The position numbers were made by a program, and so were the translations under genes. Under the pieces are notes generated by a model, which worked only from the letters and a program-made list of their open reading frames with translations, did not search any database and had not been told where the DNA came from. A DNA stretch of 64,000 nt from Antitrichia curtipendula (taxonomy: Eukaryota > Streptophyta > Bryopsida > Hypnales > Leucodontaceae). Below are positions 46,383-58,187 of this stretch, one piece after another. How positions within the stretch are numbered: position 1 is the stretch's first letter; the number at the start of each line of letters is the position of its first letter. Location: the NCBI GenBank assembly GCA_951230915.1, contig OX579635.1:43524001-43588000 (forward strand), given 5' to 3'.

Positions 46383-48690
46383 CTCGCTTTAATAGAGATA
46401 GCAAAATAATCTAATATATTCAAATGTTATTCAAGATCTTCCTTCCTTTCAATTGCAATACCTTTGAGAGTTTTTGAGTTCTAAACTCTTGTTGAAATAT
46501 AAATGTAACTTCTTCAACAACTTCTAGCTCAATGATGGAAATCATACTCAAATCCAAAAGAACCTCTACCGCTAGAATATATACAGTGGACAACATAGTG
46601 CGTATCCTAGCAGTGAAGAGTATAGAAATCTTGAATTTGAACATTGGTCCTAATTCACTTGCCTTGAAGTATGGACTCCCATTGGATGAGATTGTAGGAT
46701 TGTAAAAGGCTGCAAATTCTTGAACTATTGGATCGTGGAACTACGCCAAATCAGCCCAAAATATGATGTGGTAAAATTGTTGTTAGGTCAAATAATAATA
46801 TTTAATTATTTTTTAAATTATTATTTTAAAATAAAAATATATTTTTAAAAATTGTTTGTTCTATTTTTAATTTTGGGCAATTGTGGCTAGTTTCCAATAT
46901 GGAAAACGGGCCTAAAACAACCCTCCAATGTAGCTAAAAACATCTAATGCCATCTAATCCAAGGCAAACAAGTTTGGCGCAGATGTCTTCAAACATTAGT
47001 CAGTCATTTATTTACATAGTCTTGGTAATGACATTAATAGTTAATCCTTTAGTCAATTGTTGAACCAAAGTTATATGAATCCAATCAAGTAGAATGTACT
47101 TGTGGATGGCCACAACCTCCATGGCCACTACTAAATTGTTTGCATTACTTGAAGTTGAATTTGAAGACATATTGACACTATCACTATTTGATGCCATCTT
47201 CCTACTTGCTCACTTGCTTTCTCAACATCCTCAAGGGCTTGAAAAGAAAGTTATTCCCTATTCAAAATCATGAGGGTCAACTGCCAATATGTTTGACTTT
47301 TATAATTCACATTTTGAGATCTTCCAAAGACAACAATGACCAATTCAAAGAACAAATGCAAGTGATGAAAATAAATGAAGTGCACAAGATATACAAATGG
47401 TGACATTATAAATCAAGTTAGTGACTGTAAGTTGGTAAAATGAGCAAGTGGCATAAACCAACCGCCAAAATACTTGCCCCCACAACGCAATTGCTATCAT
47501 ATCCCCTTCTTCTGCAATCTACAAGATTGCATTTGGATGAGCAAATCATCATTGAAGAGAGAATGGAATAAACATAATGAAGATAATCATTATTGTGGGC
47601 AATGGAGGTGGAGAAATGACAACGGAAACACAAACTTTCTTGAAATAATGTGGTAGAATATGCAAGGCCTTCTTCTTTTACATTGTATTGTTGAACAAAT
47701 CCTAAGCAAAATCGTTATATCTTTGTGGTAAATCATTAATTTGGCGGAGACGCTTGGTGTGTTGGACAAGCCATGTGCAACATGACCATCTAAGAACCTC
47801 CTTAGTGAACAAATAGTACACCATGAATCAAACCAAATACACCCTCGTTGGCTTGAGTAGGTTGCATCCATGTCTACCTACTTGGCTGGTGATGCATGAA
47901 TAAAATTAGGCCAATTTCTAGAGCCAATGTTTTTAGTATTCTTCCCATATACCAATTTTTTACTTTAAAATCCATAAAGCTTTTAAGCAATTTTTTGTCC
48001 ATATCCACACCCCTAATTGTCCCTTTATTAATATTTTTTTGGCTTTTTAGAATTGAAATTACAACTGCTAGTCAAATTTTCTTGCTTCTAGTTCCTTGAC
48101 TTTATTTGCTTTATTTTCTTACTTGAAATTGATTATTTTGTAATAGAGGGCTTCCAGGATGAAAAAAAATGCTTGCAGTAGTTGTTGTCATCAATTATCA
48201 CAAATTCCAATATCAACTCAATTTCAATATATATGGCACTAAATTTGAACCTTGGAATACATGCAAGAATGTGAAAGCAATGTGATTTTACTATGAGTCT
48301 TTTAATTTATTTTAGTTGTTCAATCATTTCAAATAGATCTAAAGTTCATACCTTAAGTTAGGTTGTTTGTTTTGTTTGTTACAGTGAGATCTCTTGTATT
48401 GTGTGTCCATTCATGTTTTGGGGATTGTTGGAAAGCTTTTTGCAAGGAAGGGCGCACAAATTTTGTTTTGTGGTGTTTGGACCTATAGTTTGAAAGATAC
48501 TGAATTTTGAAATTTTTATAAATCAAAAAAATTTAAATCTATTTTTACTTTTATTTTGGTTGTAGCAACAGCACAAGGTACACTAGTTAAAATTGAAGTT
48601 TTGTTAGGCAAAACGAATTTTATGGATAATTACAACAAACTCTTGTCTTATATTTAGCTCTTGATTCATTGAACTATAGGAGAGATGGAG
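46383..48690. other. Intergenic DNA right of the CACTA element
   Basis: Short open frames on the minus strand (93 codons at 47590-47871, 61 codons at 47012-47197) have sense-like composition but no recognisable domain. They may be traces of a decayed transposon gene. No boundaries found. Confidence 0.35.
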
Positions 48691-48699
48691 ATTTTGCCC

Positions 48700-49990
48700 C
48701 AAACTTTTGTACTATACTTCTTAAAATCCAAGATTAACCTCTAGAGTTTTGCATCTATGATTAATCTATAAAACCCTTGAAACTATCATTTCTATTGCAA
48801 AGAGCAAAATTTTAAAGAGTTTTTTTTTTTTGGCATATCTAAAGATCTTGCACTAGATTAGATGAAAAAATGTGGAAGAAATTTTGAAACTTTGCCCTTG
48901 TAGATTGCAAGATATTAGTGTTTAAAGCGAAAAAAAACATTTTTGGGGGCTCTTTTTTAAACAAGATTATAAGACTTTGAATCCTCATAACTTGAAAATA
49001 TACACTACAAAGTTTTTAGATAAAGGATCTTCACAATGGAAAATTGTGATGAGAGTCTAGGGAGAACTTATTTTTTAAATGCTTGATTTTTTATTCTTTA
49101 AGAAATAATAAAGAGAGGTGGATATTAGATGGAATGAAAATCTAAATTGTTAATAATTCTAAGATAGAATTGAAATACATTGAAGACCTTTTTGTATAAG
49201 AAAATTGAGTACAAAAATGAATCCTATAAGTAAATTTTTCAAAAAAAGCTTTATAACTTTCAAATCACTTGTTGTATTAGTGAGGCTTAGAATTAATGTC
49301 ACTTGCAAATTTAATGTTGCCAAGTTATATTGTATTAGTGGAAATTAGTGGACATAAAACGATCATAAAATTTTAGATTAGACCAATTTAATATGTCACA
49401 AGTAGTATAACTTTAGTAAATTACCATTCCAAATCACATACATATCAGTGTAGTAGAAATGACATTTAGAATTACTAAGCTAAAATGCAAGAGTTCCAAA
49501 GATCCATTTGGGTACTAGTTGACAGTGAATTTTATCTAGGGATCATTTTCATTGATTTTGAATAACATTGACATTATCAAAGGTTTATTAAAAAAAACTT
49601 AAAGCGAGGTGTATATGATATGTACAATAATGTGAGTTTTTTCTATTGGTAGAATGGAGATCAAGCAGTACAAAACTACATGTCAAGGGCATGGTCCTAA
49701 GGCCCCCATGGACACCAACTTGGTGTCAAGACTTACTTATTAACCTCTAAAGGACCATTGCTCCTTTGAAGGATAAATGAAAGTTTGGTCAAATGCCTAT
49801 GATCTCAAATTTTGGCATGATATTTTTATCTTTTTTATAAAAAAAGAGAACATATTAGTTTTATAGAAACATAATTTTTATTTCAATCACTGTTTGGGAG
49901 CAAGAGTTATGTCACCTAAAGCAAAAGAAGTCAAATTCATGAAGGAAAAAAATTAAAAAATATCGAAATAACTATTAAAATAATTACTTT
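48700..49990. repeat. Two further copies of the dispersed repeat family, opposite orientations
   Basis: 48715-49260 reads on the minus strand like 2440-2900 and 4560-5130 (shared 'gaaactatcatttctattgcaaagagc', 'ttgttaataattctaagatagaattgaaat'). 49735-49990 reads on the + strand like 1785-2225 ('taacctctaaaggaccattg', 'tatgatctcaaattttggcatga', 'tttatttcaatcactgtttgggag'). Confidence 0.55.
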
Positions 49991-50555
49991 TCTATAGATT
50001 ATATTTTTGTATAATCTATATAATCATGATCATATTTAATGAAACAAGTATCTCTACCAATGTTATGATCATATTTAGAGTTGTTGCATTAGCACAAAAT
50101 TGGGACTTTCTACCCTCAAATGCTCAAAGGTTAGTCTTGCCAAATATGGCATGAAATTTGGAGACACTTTTATTTTCTAAAAAGAGACTTATTTTACTTT
50201 TCAAACTCAATTGAGCTTTAATGTGTCAATTTTTTTCTTAAAACCCTATTTTTAGACTCTTGTAAATTTATAAGTTTACAGCCGTGGCTTATCCCAAATA
50301 AATTATTTTCTTTAGGACCTTGAGCCAAGAATAGCTTGCAAGCCACTTTAATTTATAGGTAGACTTTAATTCTTTTTCTTTAAAAACTCAAATTTAGCAT
50401 TTAAATTAGAACATGAGTATTTTAAGGTGTATTTTAGAGCAAGTCTCAATTTTATTTGTAGTTTATTTATATATTTATATAGCTCATTGAATCAAATATT
50501 TTTGAATTCATTTGTTGTTGAATATTTATTCACCGCTTGGTAGAATCAAATCAAC

Positions 50556-51545
50556 ATGGCAATCAATAAAGCTTCTTTTATTACTTTCAAATTAAGTTGC
50601 TTGGCTTTACTAGAATACTTACACCTATTATTAGTGTGTGGAAATGAGCTTTATATAAAGGATGTTATGACATCTACAAATGAAGTGAATAAACTTACCA
50701 CAAAAGATAAACCGTTCTTTTTCAAAATATTAAGTTCCAAAAGGGTCTAACATATAGAAGTTTCATTGGGTACTTTAAGACAAGAAGTCCACATACAACT
50801 CGATATAGGGGGGATACAACCGTGGATTCTTTGTTTCAGTCATCAAGTTTCAAGGCAAAGATGGAATAGCTTTCATCCATCAATGTCATCCTCGTTTCAA
50901 ACCTTTGCAATTCAAATTTGTGCAAATCATACCAATTATCTTGGTTGACATGCAACTTAGATCATCTAGTTCCATGTAACTTCTTTGAAAATTATGCTGG
51001 TGGTGGAACTGAAGTAGGATTTCTATCACAAGATGCATTTGCTTTGGGCAATCATGGCATGCAAATTCCAAATTTGACATTTGGTTGTACATATAAAAAT
51101 AAGAACTATTGGCTAGATAATGGTTTGATTGCGGGAAGTATAGGTTTGAATCCTCAATAAGGGTCTGCTTTTGATCAATTGAGATTTGTCTATGGAAGTT
51201 ATCCAATCATGTCATATTGTCTTGCTTCTCTAATCTATAATGTGTTATGTTTATAATAGTGATATCAATGTTTTTGGCATTAAAGTTCCAAACGACACTT
51301 TTCATTTTGAGAATGATGTGAATTTGCATTTGGGATTCTAGAACCTTTTCGTCAATGGCTCCTTTAAAAGCATGCCTATAAAAAGTGATCAACAATTTTG
51401 GTGTCTAGCTTTTGAACGGACCAAAGAGGAGGTTAAAGACTACCATATATTAGGTAGTATTTTTCAACAAAATTTTCATGTGGAGATACATTATCAACAT
51501 CAAAAAGTAGGGTTTGGTCCTCTAACTTGTAAAGACTTGAAGGTT
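50556..51545 (+). pseudogene. Broken nepenthesin-like aspartic protease (A1 family)
   Basis: The order of family landmarks is kept across several frames. A leader-like N-terminus lies at 50556-50747. GTLRQEVHIQLDIGGIQPW appears where active proteases have a D-T-G-S catalytic motif; the Asp is at 50802 but Thr is replaced by Ile. FHPSMSSSFQT follows, then the flap-region string NYAGGGTEVGFLSQDAF and QIPNLTFGC (about 50985-51090), then TAA at 51158-51160. The C-terminal YHILGSIFQQNFHVEIHY, QHQKVGFGPLTC lies at about 51445-51530. The region that should hold the second catalytic Asp is missing or unrecognisable between about 51190 and 51290. With stops, frame changes and a lost active site it cannot encode an enzyme. 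No introns are evident. Confidence 0.8.
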
Positions 51546-53790
51546 TGACTTTGAGTTTTATACCAAATCCTAACATGATTTCTTTCAATGGAAAAAAATA
51601 ATTAAATTTTTGAAATGGCAAATGTTCCAAAAGCATATGAACTCTTTGTTGAATGCCTAGTGAAGTTAAGGTAAATGAAAAGGAAAATATGAACATAATT
51701 TTTGAAAATTATTCAAAACAAAGGCTATTATATGTGACCTTGTAATTAGTGTTTAGTTGAGCTTTTTGTTTTGTAGTGAGAAACAATCATATAGAAAAGA
51801 TTTGAGGAATGACTTGATGCATTGGTTGTAATAGGTTGATAGTGCAAGGACAATGAAATTTTGGAGACTTAATTTTGAAACTCAAAACAAAATGAACATT
51901 AGTGTACTAGTATGAAAATGAATTTTCAAATAACTTTAATTTATGTTATTTTTTCTCAAGTAGTTATGAACAAAAGAATTGGTGAAAAAGTTCAAAGAAC
52001 AAAAATACTCTGAAGTTTATTCTTCAAAAACAGTGAAACTACTATTTTATACCTCCAATCATTCCAAATAGCACTTGCATCTTCTATCAAAGTTAATTGA
52101 TGTGTATTTTTTATATACTATCATTGGTTTTTCTTTGAGGAAAAGCAATTTACTACTTTTAGTTGTCTTTCCTCCTTGTAGCATTGCTTTGCTAAACTTT
52201 AATTTTATTGCAAAAAGTTTCTACTGTTACTTCTCCTAGGAGTCTAGGTGGTGTCTCAATCTAAATGTGGTTGAGTCACCCTTTTAAACCAGCTTTTGAT
52301 TATCAACTTGGTAGACCATTCCTCACTAAATAGATGCTTGAAAATAAATTATTTTTTATTTTTTATTCTTTATGAAATTGATCATTTTTATTATTTTTTG
52401 ATATTTTGCATCAAAGTTTATTAAAAAATAGGACAAAAGCATAAAATAGAAATGATTGGCTTTTTGACTAATCACTTCTAATAATATTTCAAATTGGGCT
52501 AGGCTTTCTAGTTTATGGCCACTTTTCCATAGTTCTAGTTGTGTTGTTTCATTGCATTTACTTCATTGCATTTACTTCATTGCATTTACTTCATTGCAAG
52601 TATTTCTACCCAAATAAATGTATTGCACTATTGCACTTCTCTTTCCATATGGTATTCAATACACTTATGTATGGATTTTTTTTCATTGAAAATACCCAAA
52701 TCCTTATGTGACAATCTTTGAATGCTACTACTTGTATACCTACAAATTTGAATTCTATTATACAAGAAATAATTCTTAACCCTAAAAGAATGGCCCTATA
52801 TCCATTGACTTCAAACTTCACTATCCAACACTTTATTTTGCTATCATTTTGCAATTAGATATGAAAAAAAATCATATTTATTTTTCAGAGATGAACTCAT
52901 ATACCTACTATTAGTCACAAATCTTTCAAATCTTTTTTGAAAAAATTTGAAAGTACTCTGAATTTTTTAAAAAGAAAATGAAGAAAATTCATATCACATA
53001 CAAAATACACTAAAAAAATCTGAAATTTTCACTATAGATGTATATTACAATAAATAACATCATGATATAAACCAAAGCTACCATATCAATCTAAAATTAG
53101 AAAATCAACAAACCATGATTGTAGGTTCAAAGTTCATACTGCAATAAAATACTAAAAATTAAAAATTAATAAATTTTTCAAAATTTTCCATTGGAATAGA
53201 AACTGCACTTAATATGCTTCATTTCATTTGTTGAACTCAAATTCAAAAAATATCATTTTTTTATAGCTCAAATTCACATCAAGTGAGTAAGTAGCAAGAA
53301 AAGGCCAAAATACACTCCAAGGGTGATCCAAACATCTTTTTCTTTAGAAAAGTCAATAATACCATAAAGAGGGAATTTGCAATAAGTCTATTCATTGAAA
53401 ATGTACTCAAGCACCTTCAAAAGAAAATTGGATGAAAACATACTTTTCAATTTTTAACCTACAGTCTTAGATGAAGTCATCTAAACGCACGCTTAGTGTC
53501 CACAACAATATTATAAGGTTAAGAATGATGGGATCCAACATGCCACTATTGCTCTTAACACATGTTTTATTTTCATTTGCCTACATACCTTTTGAACTTT
53601 TGCGCACTAGTGTTATATCTCTCCCTCTACGTCGAGATAATAAATTTGCATAGTTTTGAGTGAAATCCACTGACAATTTTATTTAAAAGTATTCTAAAAG
53701 AAATTAAAATATTTTATTTTTAAAAATATTTATTTGCTTTAATTAAACATAATTAACATGTTATTGATTTTCACAAGTTTTTTTATTGAT
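51546..53790. other. A/T-rich intergenic DNA
   Basis: No gene recognised. It contains the short tandem array listed separately. Confidence 0.4.
52547..52600 (+). repeat. 14-bp tandem repeat, 3.6 units
   Basis: TTCATTGCATTTAC is repeated three times without change and then breaks off as 'ttcattgcaag'. Confidence 0.85.
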
Positions 53791-53792
53791 TT

Positions 53793-54020
53793 TTGTCAGC
53801 AAAATCCTTTCTTATTCTCTCTTATTCAGGTTTTATTTTGTACACAATTAACGGTCCACGACGTCACTCCACATCCGCTCTGCAATGGAATCACATCCCA
53901 CCAGCCGATGGGGGGATTGAATACTGTATTGACCATGAAAGGAGGCACCGTGGACCAACTTATTACATACGATCAATATCTCCGTCCCGGACATGCAACA
54001 CCGTCCAAGTTGAAATTTAA
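53793..54020 (+). CDS. Possible exon of an unrecognised gene
   Basis: From about 53845 a frame with unusually protein-like composition runs to a TAA at 54018: HSTSALQWNHIPPADGGIEY, CIDHERRHRGPTYYIRSISP, SRTCNTVQVEI. It lies in DNA with normal base balance between A/T-rich flanks and follows a possible acceptor (tctcttattcAG at 53829). No upstream exon or start was found; the sequence before the acceptor is A/T-rich. It may be the last exon of a gene, or a gene remnant. A 100-codon frame overlapping it reads less like protein. Confidence 0.3.
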   Translation: MSAKSFLILSYSGFILYTINGPRRHSTSALQWNHIPPADGGIEYCIDHERRHRGPTYYIRSISPSRTCNTVQVEI

Positions 54021-54802
54021 ATCATTTTTTTTTCTTAAAAGTCGTGGTCAACTTCAATGAAATAGATCGGTCGATTTATGAGCATCAAAGTCACCCTCTC
54101 CAATTCTCCAATGGGCTGCTCCACATGGGTATATACATGGGTATACATGGGTCAAGTTTTCCTTATCCATTAAAAGCTGCGCGTCTTACGTCCATGGCTT
54201 TGAAACCTTGGATTGCCTGGGCAAGTAGCTACAGGCTTTGTACGTGAGTCCGTTGTGACACCTTTTGACTGACTTTATACTTGGGCCATCGTAATGGTTT
54301 TTCTCGTTCCCTATCACCAAGTCAAACAAAAGGCGCAATTTAAAAAGAACCCGAAAGGAGATGATCCCCCACACCTGCCTGCGGTGACACTATCTGGCTG
54401 TTTCTTGCTCCCCAAGTACGGACTATTGAGGAATCCCCATCCCCATCCAGACTCCCTCCCCCAACATGGAAATTAAATCTCTCGACGAACTGAATTTCCA
54501 GCTGTACATTTTGATCTCTTTAACTTCAACTGCATCGTTAAATTGGAGGTATTCCTCTACTTTGGCACTTGGGTGGCACAGCCTGAAACAAAAAAATCTG
54601 TAAAAGTACAAGTTTTTAGGGGTTTGTGCAAATGTAGGTCACAAAATTTTTGAGCCAATTTAACGAAATTGACAACCCATTTTGCCTCACTGGACTGCCT
54701 GGAATCACATCCAAGATTGATCAATACATTAACTAATTTAATTTGGAGCTGGGGTCTAACATTTTCTCTAGAAATTAGAAACACAACCAACTGTTTGATT
54801 AT
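54021..54802. other. Spacer of mixed composition
   Basis: No gene recognised. Base composition is closer to genic DNA than elsewhere, with several 60-100 codon chance frames on both strands. Confidence 0.35.
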
Positions 54803-54961
54803 AAGGTAACTCTGCCTATGACAAGCAGAGTTTTGGATCAGCCTAATGCAAGCCAAAAACTTCATGAGCAGTACATTTCACACGACACATGTACTGCTCA
54901 TGAAGTTTTTGACCTGTATTACGCTGGTCCAAAGTTGGCGTGTCTAAGGCAGAGTTACCTT
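54803..54961. mobile_element. 159-bp MITE-like inverted-repeat element
   Basis: The ends AAGGTAACTCTGCCTA and TAAGGCAGAGTTACCTT are inverted repeats. A second, inner palindrome (aaaaacttcatgagcagtac ... gtactgctcatgaagttttt, about 54854-54908) sits between them. The flanks ('gattat' and 'aaatcc') give no clear target duplication, so the superfamily is not settled. Confidence 0.7.
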
Positions 54962-55244
54962 AAATCCAGTTAAGACAAGATTGAAGACGTGAGATGTGTC
55001 TGCCCTTGAGAATTAAGGCTGTCAACGTACAGTCGTGTTTCTTAAGAAATTGTTTGCAAAGGCAGCAAGCAAGCTTTTGCGGTATTCATGTTACAGCAGT
55101 GAAGGACTGGTATGATTTTATTTGTGATTAAGAAGCTTGAATGCTCTGAGACATGCAGCTTTCTAACTCTCAACATCATGATAATTACAATTCAGTGACG
55201 GGAAGTCTAATTCACTCATCCATAATAACTATAAGAACGTCTAG

Positions 55245-55698
55245 CTACACCAAAGATGATATTTAGTGTTGAGTGACATTTAGTGTTTTTACCCCCCTAC
55301 TAGCTACAACACTAAATCTGAACTTGTCCACAATTAGTGTTAGACTTGAATGTGCCGGCTGCAAACTTCAGAGCCTTGTAACTTTTGCAAAAATTCTTCA
55401 AATAAGGAAAATGAGATGTTTTTCCGCATCTAAAAAAACTGTAGATACGAAAAAACATCTCATTTTCTTGATTTGAAGAATTTTTGCAAAAGTTACAAGG
55501 CTCTGAAGTTTGCAGCCGCCTAGCCTAATCGGTCCGATTCTGTCCGTGAACAGTGATATTCCGTCTGATATGACAACTCTGGTTCACATTTAGTGTTTGA
55601 ATTGACATTTAATGTTACTTACTTTCATAGGGTAATTGGCTTTTAGTGTATGCCTTCGTATTTAGTGTACAAGACACTAAATATCATCTTTTGTGTAG
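55245..55698. mobile_element. 454-bp MITE-like element with ACATTTAGTGTT repeats
   Basis: The left end CTACACCAAAGATGATATTT and the right end (reverse complement CTACACAAAAGATGATATTT) pair over about 25 bases with one mismatch. 'acatttagtgtt'-type words recur just inside both ends. A 163-bp hairpin is nested at 55356-55518. Possible TA target bases lie nearby but are off by one base, so the duplication is uncertain. Confidence 0.65.
55356..55518. repeat. 163-bp hairpin nested in a MITE
   Basis: The left arm starts CGGCTGCAAACTTCAGAGCC and the right arm ends with its exact reverse complement. Arms of about 75 bases differ at only a few places, with a small loop near 55437. It could be a second inserted element or an internal foldback. 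Confidence 0.85.
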
Positions 55699-55791
55699 TA
55701 CTCTTTGGCAAAATGGAATGAAGTTACAGTCACTGATGTGCTGCATACAGGACGTACCTGCTCTACTAACATTAAAAAGTTGCCTTATAAC

Positions 55792-55920
55792 CAGGGCTTT
55801 TTTTTTGGACCAGTGTCCCCCCTGCTGGCTTCATTGCAGAGGCCAGTTTTTGGAGGGATGAAGCCAGATTGGTCAGATTTCTGACAGTCTGGCGAAATTT
55901 CGCCAAAAAAAAAAGCCCTG
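55792..55920. mobile_element. 129-bp hAT MITE
   Basis: The ends are CAGGGCTTTTTTTTTGG and CCAAAAAAAAAAGCCCTG, the CAGGG/CCCTG type of hAT elements. A perfect 8-bp target duplication CTTATAAC flanks it (55784-55791 and 55921-55928), the hAT length. No coding sequence. Confidence 0.93.
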
Positions 55921-55928
55921 CTTATAAC

Positions 55929-57534
55929 TCACGTCTGTTGAGTACGGTAGTTTTACTAACTATGCACATGAACATTGATAGATCCACATTGTGAGCTCAA
56001 TCCTTTGAATGTGCCTCCTTTAAACCCTTACACACCTCAATCCTTTTTTGAATTTTGGCACAATTTAGCTTATATCTTTATACAGAAATATCATTTAATT
56101 ATAGCAATTTCATGAAATTGGTCATTGAGGGAGGTTGCCTTTTCAACATTCAAGTATAACATTGGAAGAATGAGAAATGAGTTGGACTGAACAGTGCCTG
56201 CAAGCCTTTCGTTCATCGTCCAGAATATGGACATTGTAGCCCTTAAGGGTTAATTCAAAGATAGACTCCATGACCTACAGATTGAATACCCTCCCTGTTG
56301 CAAGTGCGTCCTTCCAGCAATGAGATTGACTTTCATGCCATGGAGTACTAATTTTCTTACTTTCATGCCATGGAGACGATGGAGTATTAATTTTCTTACT
56401 TTCATGAGATTTGCAATACACAGAAATTAGAGCGAGGTGGGTCAGGAGTGGAAATTTTCACAGCCACACACACGCACGTACACACATGTATTCAAGTGGA
56501 GGAAGGTACAAGCAAAAGAGACACCTGCATGCTGCTTGTATTCTTTCTCAAAGTAAAGTAAAGCCGCCTGGCCAGGTCTCTTTGCAACCTCCAAGTGCAC
56601 TGACTGTCGTTTGAACACAGCCACCCCAAAGGCGATTCAGCTAAAAAAGGATCCTCAAATACAAGCTAGCCAGGGTACTGTTTGGCAACACCGAATCTGA
56701 TCTTTCTCTGTTGCACCATCGATCATCTAAATGGTGTTTTGTTTTCTTCTCTTCTTCTCTTGTACACTCAGTTGTACTACCTCGATCAGCTAGCTAAGCT
56801 TGGCCCCCTGCGCACCGGTTGTAGACATAGCTAGAATCATGGCGCAAGCGTTACAAATACCCCGAGTCGAAGCAGCTGGGATCTGGCTTCGGTGATCGAG
56901 CTCTTGTATTGCCCAGGCATAGATTCGATAGCTGTTTAATTGAAGGCTTTCAGGATTGAAGGTGTCACATTCTGTTGCTTCTCAAGGTCTGTCTGAGTGT
57001 GCTGCGGTTTGCTTTGGGTTTTTGCCTTTTAATTGTTGAACCGAATTGCTTGCTGCGGTCAGGCTCTGGGATATGGAAGATTCCGTGCACGGAGAGGTTT
57101 TGGAGCTGAGGAGGAGAAGGAGAAGCTGCTGCAGTTTCGAGAAGTGATCGAGGAGATTCCAGAAGATTCAAGCAAGCCAAAGTACGTTTGGAGAGATTCA
57201 AGCAACGTTGTCTTCAATACGCAGGTGAAGTGCGCTCTCTGCAACGGGCTCTGCAACAGCAGGAGCGTCAGGGTCCGCATGAGTTTGTTGTTGTGATTGC
57301 TCATGAGAATTAGCAACAATTAACGATTCAACAATTAATTAGGAAAATTTGAACTAATTCTTTTGAGTTGTATTGATTGATTGAGGTGGGAGAAGAACTT
57401 TAATTGGTCCTGAGGCCAACAACAACAAGAATGGAGAGTTTGTTGGAGGTAGTTTTTATCACTAACCATGGTCCATGGATGCAGATTTCGAGTGCTTTTT
57501 TTACTTTGGAAGAGAGCAAGGCGTTGGTGCTATC
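55929..57534 (+). other. Upstream region of a possible small gene
   Basis: Composition rises toward genic values after about 56400, with a (ac/gt)-rich stretch at 56463-56490. A G/C-rich open segment at about 57063-57296 on the + strand (ALGYGRFRARRGFGAEEEKE...) follows an acceptor-like gcggtcAG and could be an exon or 5' leader of the gene that starts at 57535. A second frame there encodes a coiled-coil-like Gln/Arg/Leu string. Neither could be joined convincingly. Confidence 0.3.
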
Positions 57535-58187
57535 ATGGCAAGTGTTGGAGTGTTGCGACATTGGAGGGTGTTGGCACTAGGATTGGTGGTCGGCATCCTC
57601 TTGGTGAAAGTTTGCATGATCATGAGAATGCCAGACGCAAGAATTCTACTCGTGGAACCATCTTCACTCCAAGGTCAAGACAACAGATTCGACTATTCGA
57701 ATCAAGTGGTACGTGCATTTGCGTTGAAGTTCTCCATGATTAACAAATTTGTCTTTAGAATTAAACCTTTTACTTCATTCAAGTCAGCTTACTGACTTGA
57801 TGCTCATTTGTAATGGAATGACCTCTCTATGACACATAGGGAGGCCTATGTATGATCACTCAAAATGCAAAGATTTATTTTCATGAATTATTAGGGAGTT
57901 TTTTTGATGATGATGTTTGATAGTTCTTGAAACAACTTTAATTTAGTAGAAACCGGACTTGTTTGGTGTTAGATGATCAACTTTGTAGTGAAGTTTATTA
58001 TTTTGAATGGTTGCATTGGTGTTATTCTTAGGGCTATTACTCTTCACAACACCGATTATATTCACCGCGTCGAATTCTAGGAAATGAATTTCCTCGTTCA
58101 AGACCTTCCCCAACAAGTTACCCTCCTCCTGTACAAAATGTTCGACGTGCTCCATTTAGGCGCCCTCAATCTCCTCCACATCCTTAG
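57535..58187 (+). CDS. Possible two-exon small secreted or signal-anchored protein (112 residues)
   Basis: Exon 1 (57535-57717) starts MASVGVLRHW and continues with a strong hydrophobic stretch VLALGLVVGILLVKVCMIM (residues 12-30), then a polar segment ending at a GTACGT donor. Exon 2 (58032-58187) follows a ttattcttAG acceptor in the same phase and encodes a Pro/Arg/Ser-rich tail: GYYSSQHRLYSPRRILGNEF, PRSRPSPTSYPPPVQNVRRA, PFRRPQSPPHP, then TAG. The layout (N-terminal hydrophobic anchor, variable spacer, basic Pro-rich C-terminus with dibasic RR sites) is that of plant peptide-hormone precursors, but no known peptide motif is present. The downstream ATG in the 57475 frame was chosen because the hydrophobic stretch follows directly. 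It is a prediction from splice logic only. Confidence 0.38.

Noticed and set aside
51130..51155. tRNA T-arm-like word (ggtttgaatcct)
   Set aside because: No cloverleaf can be formed around it and it falls in the aspartic-protease frame.
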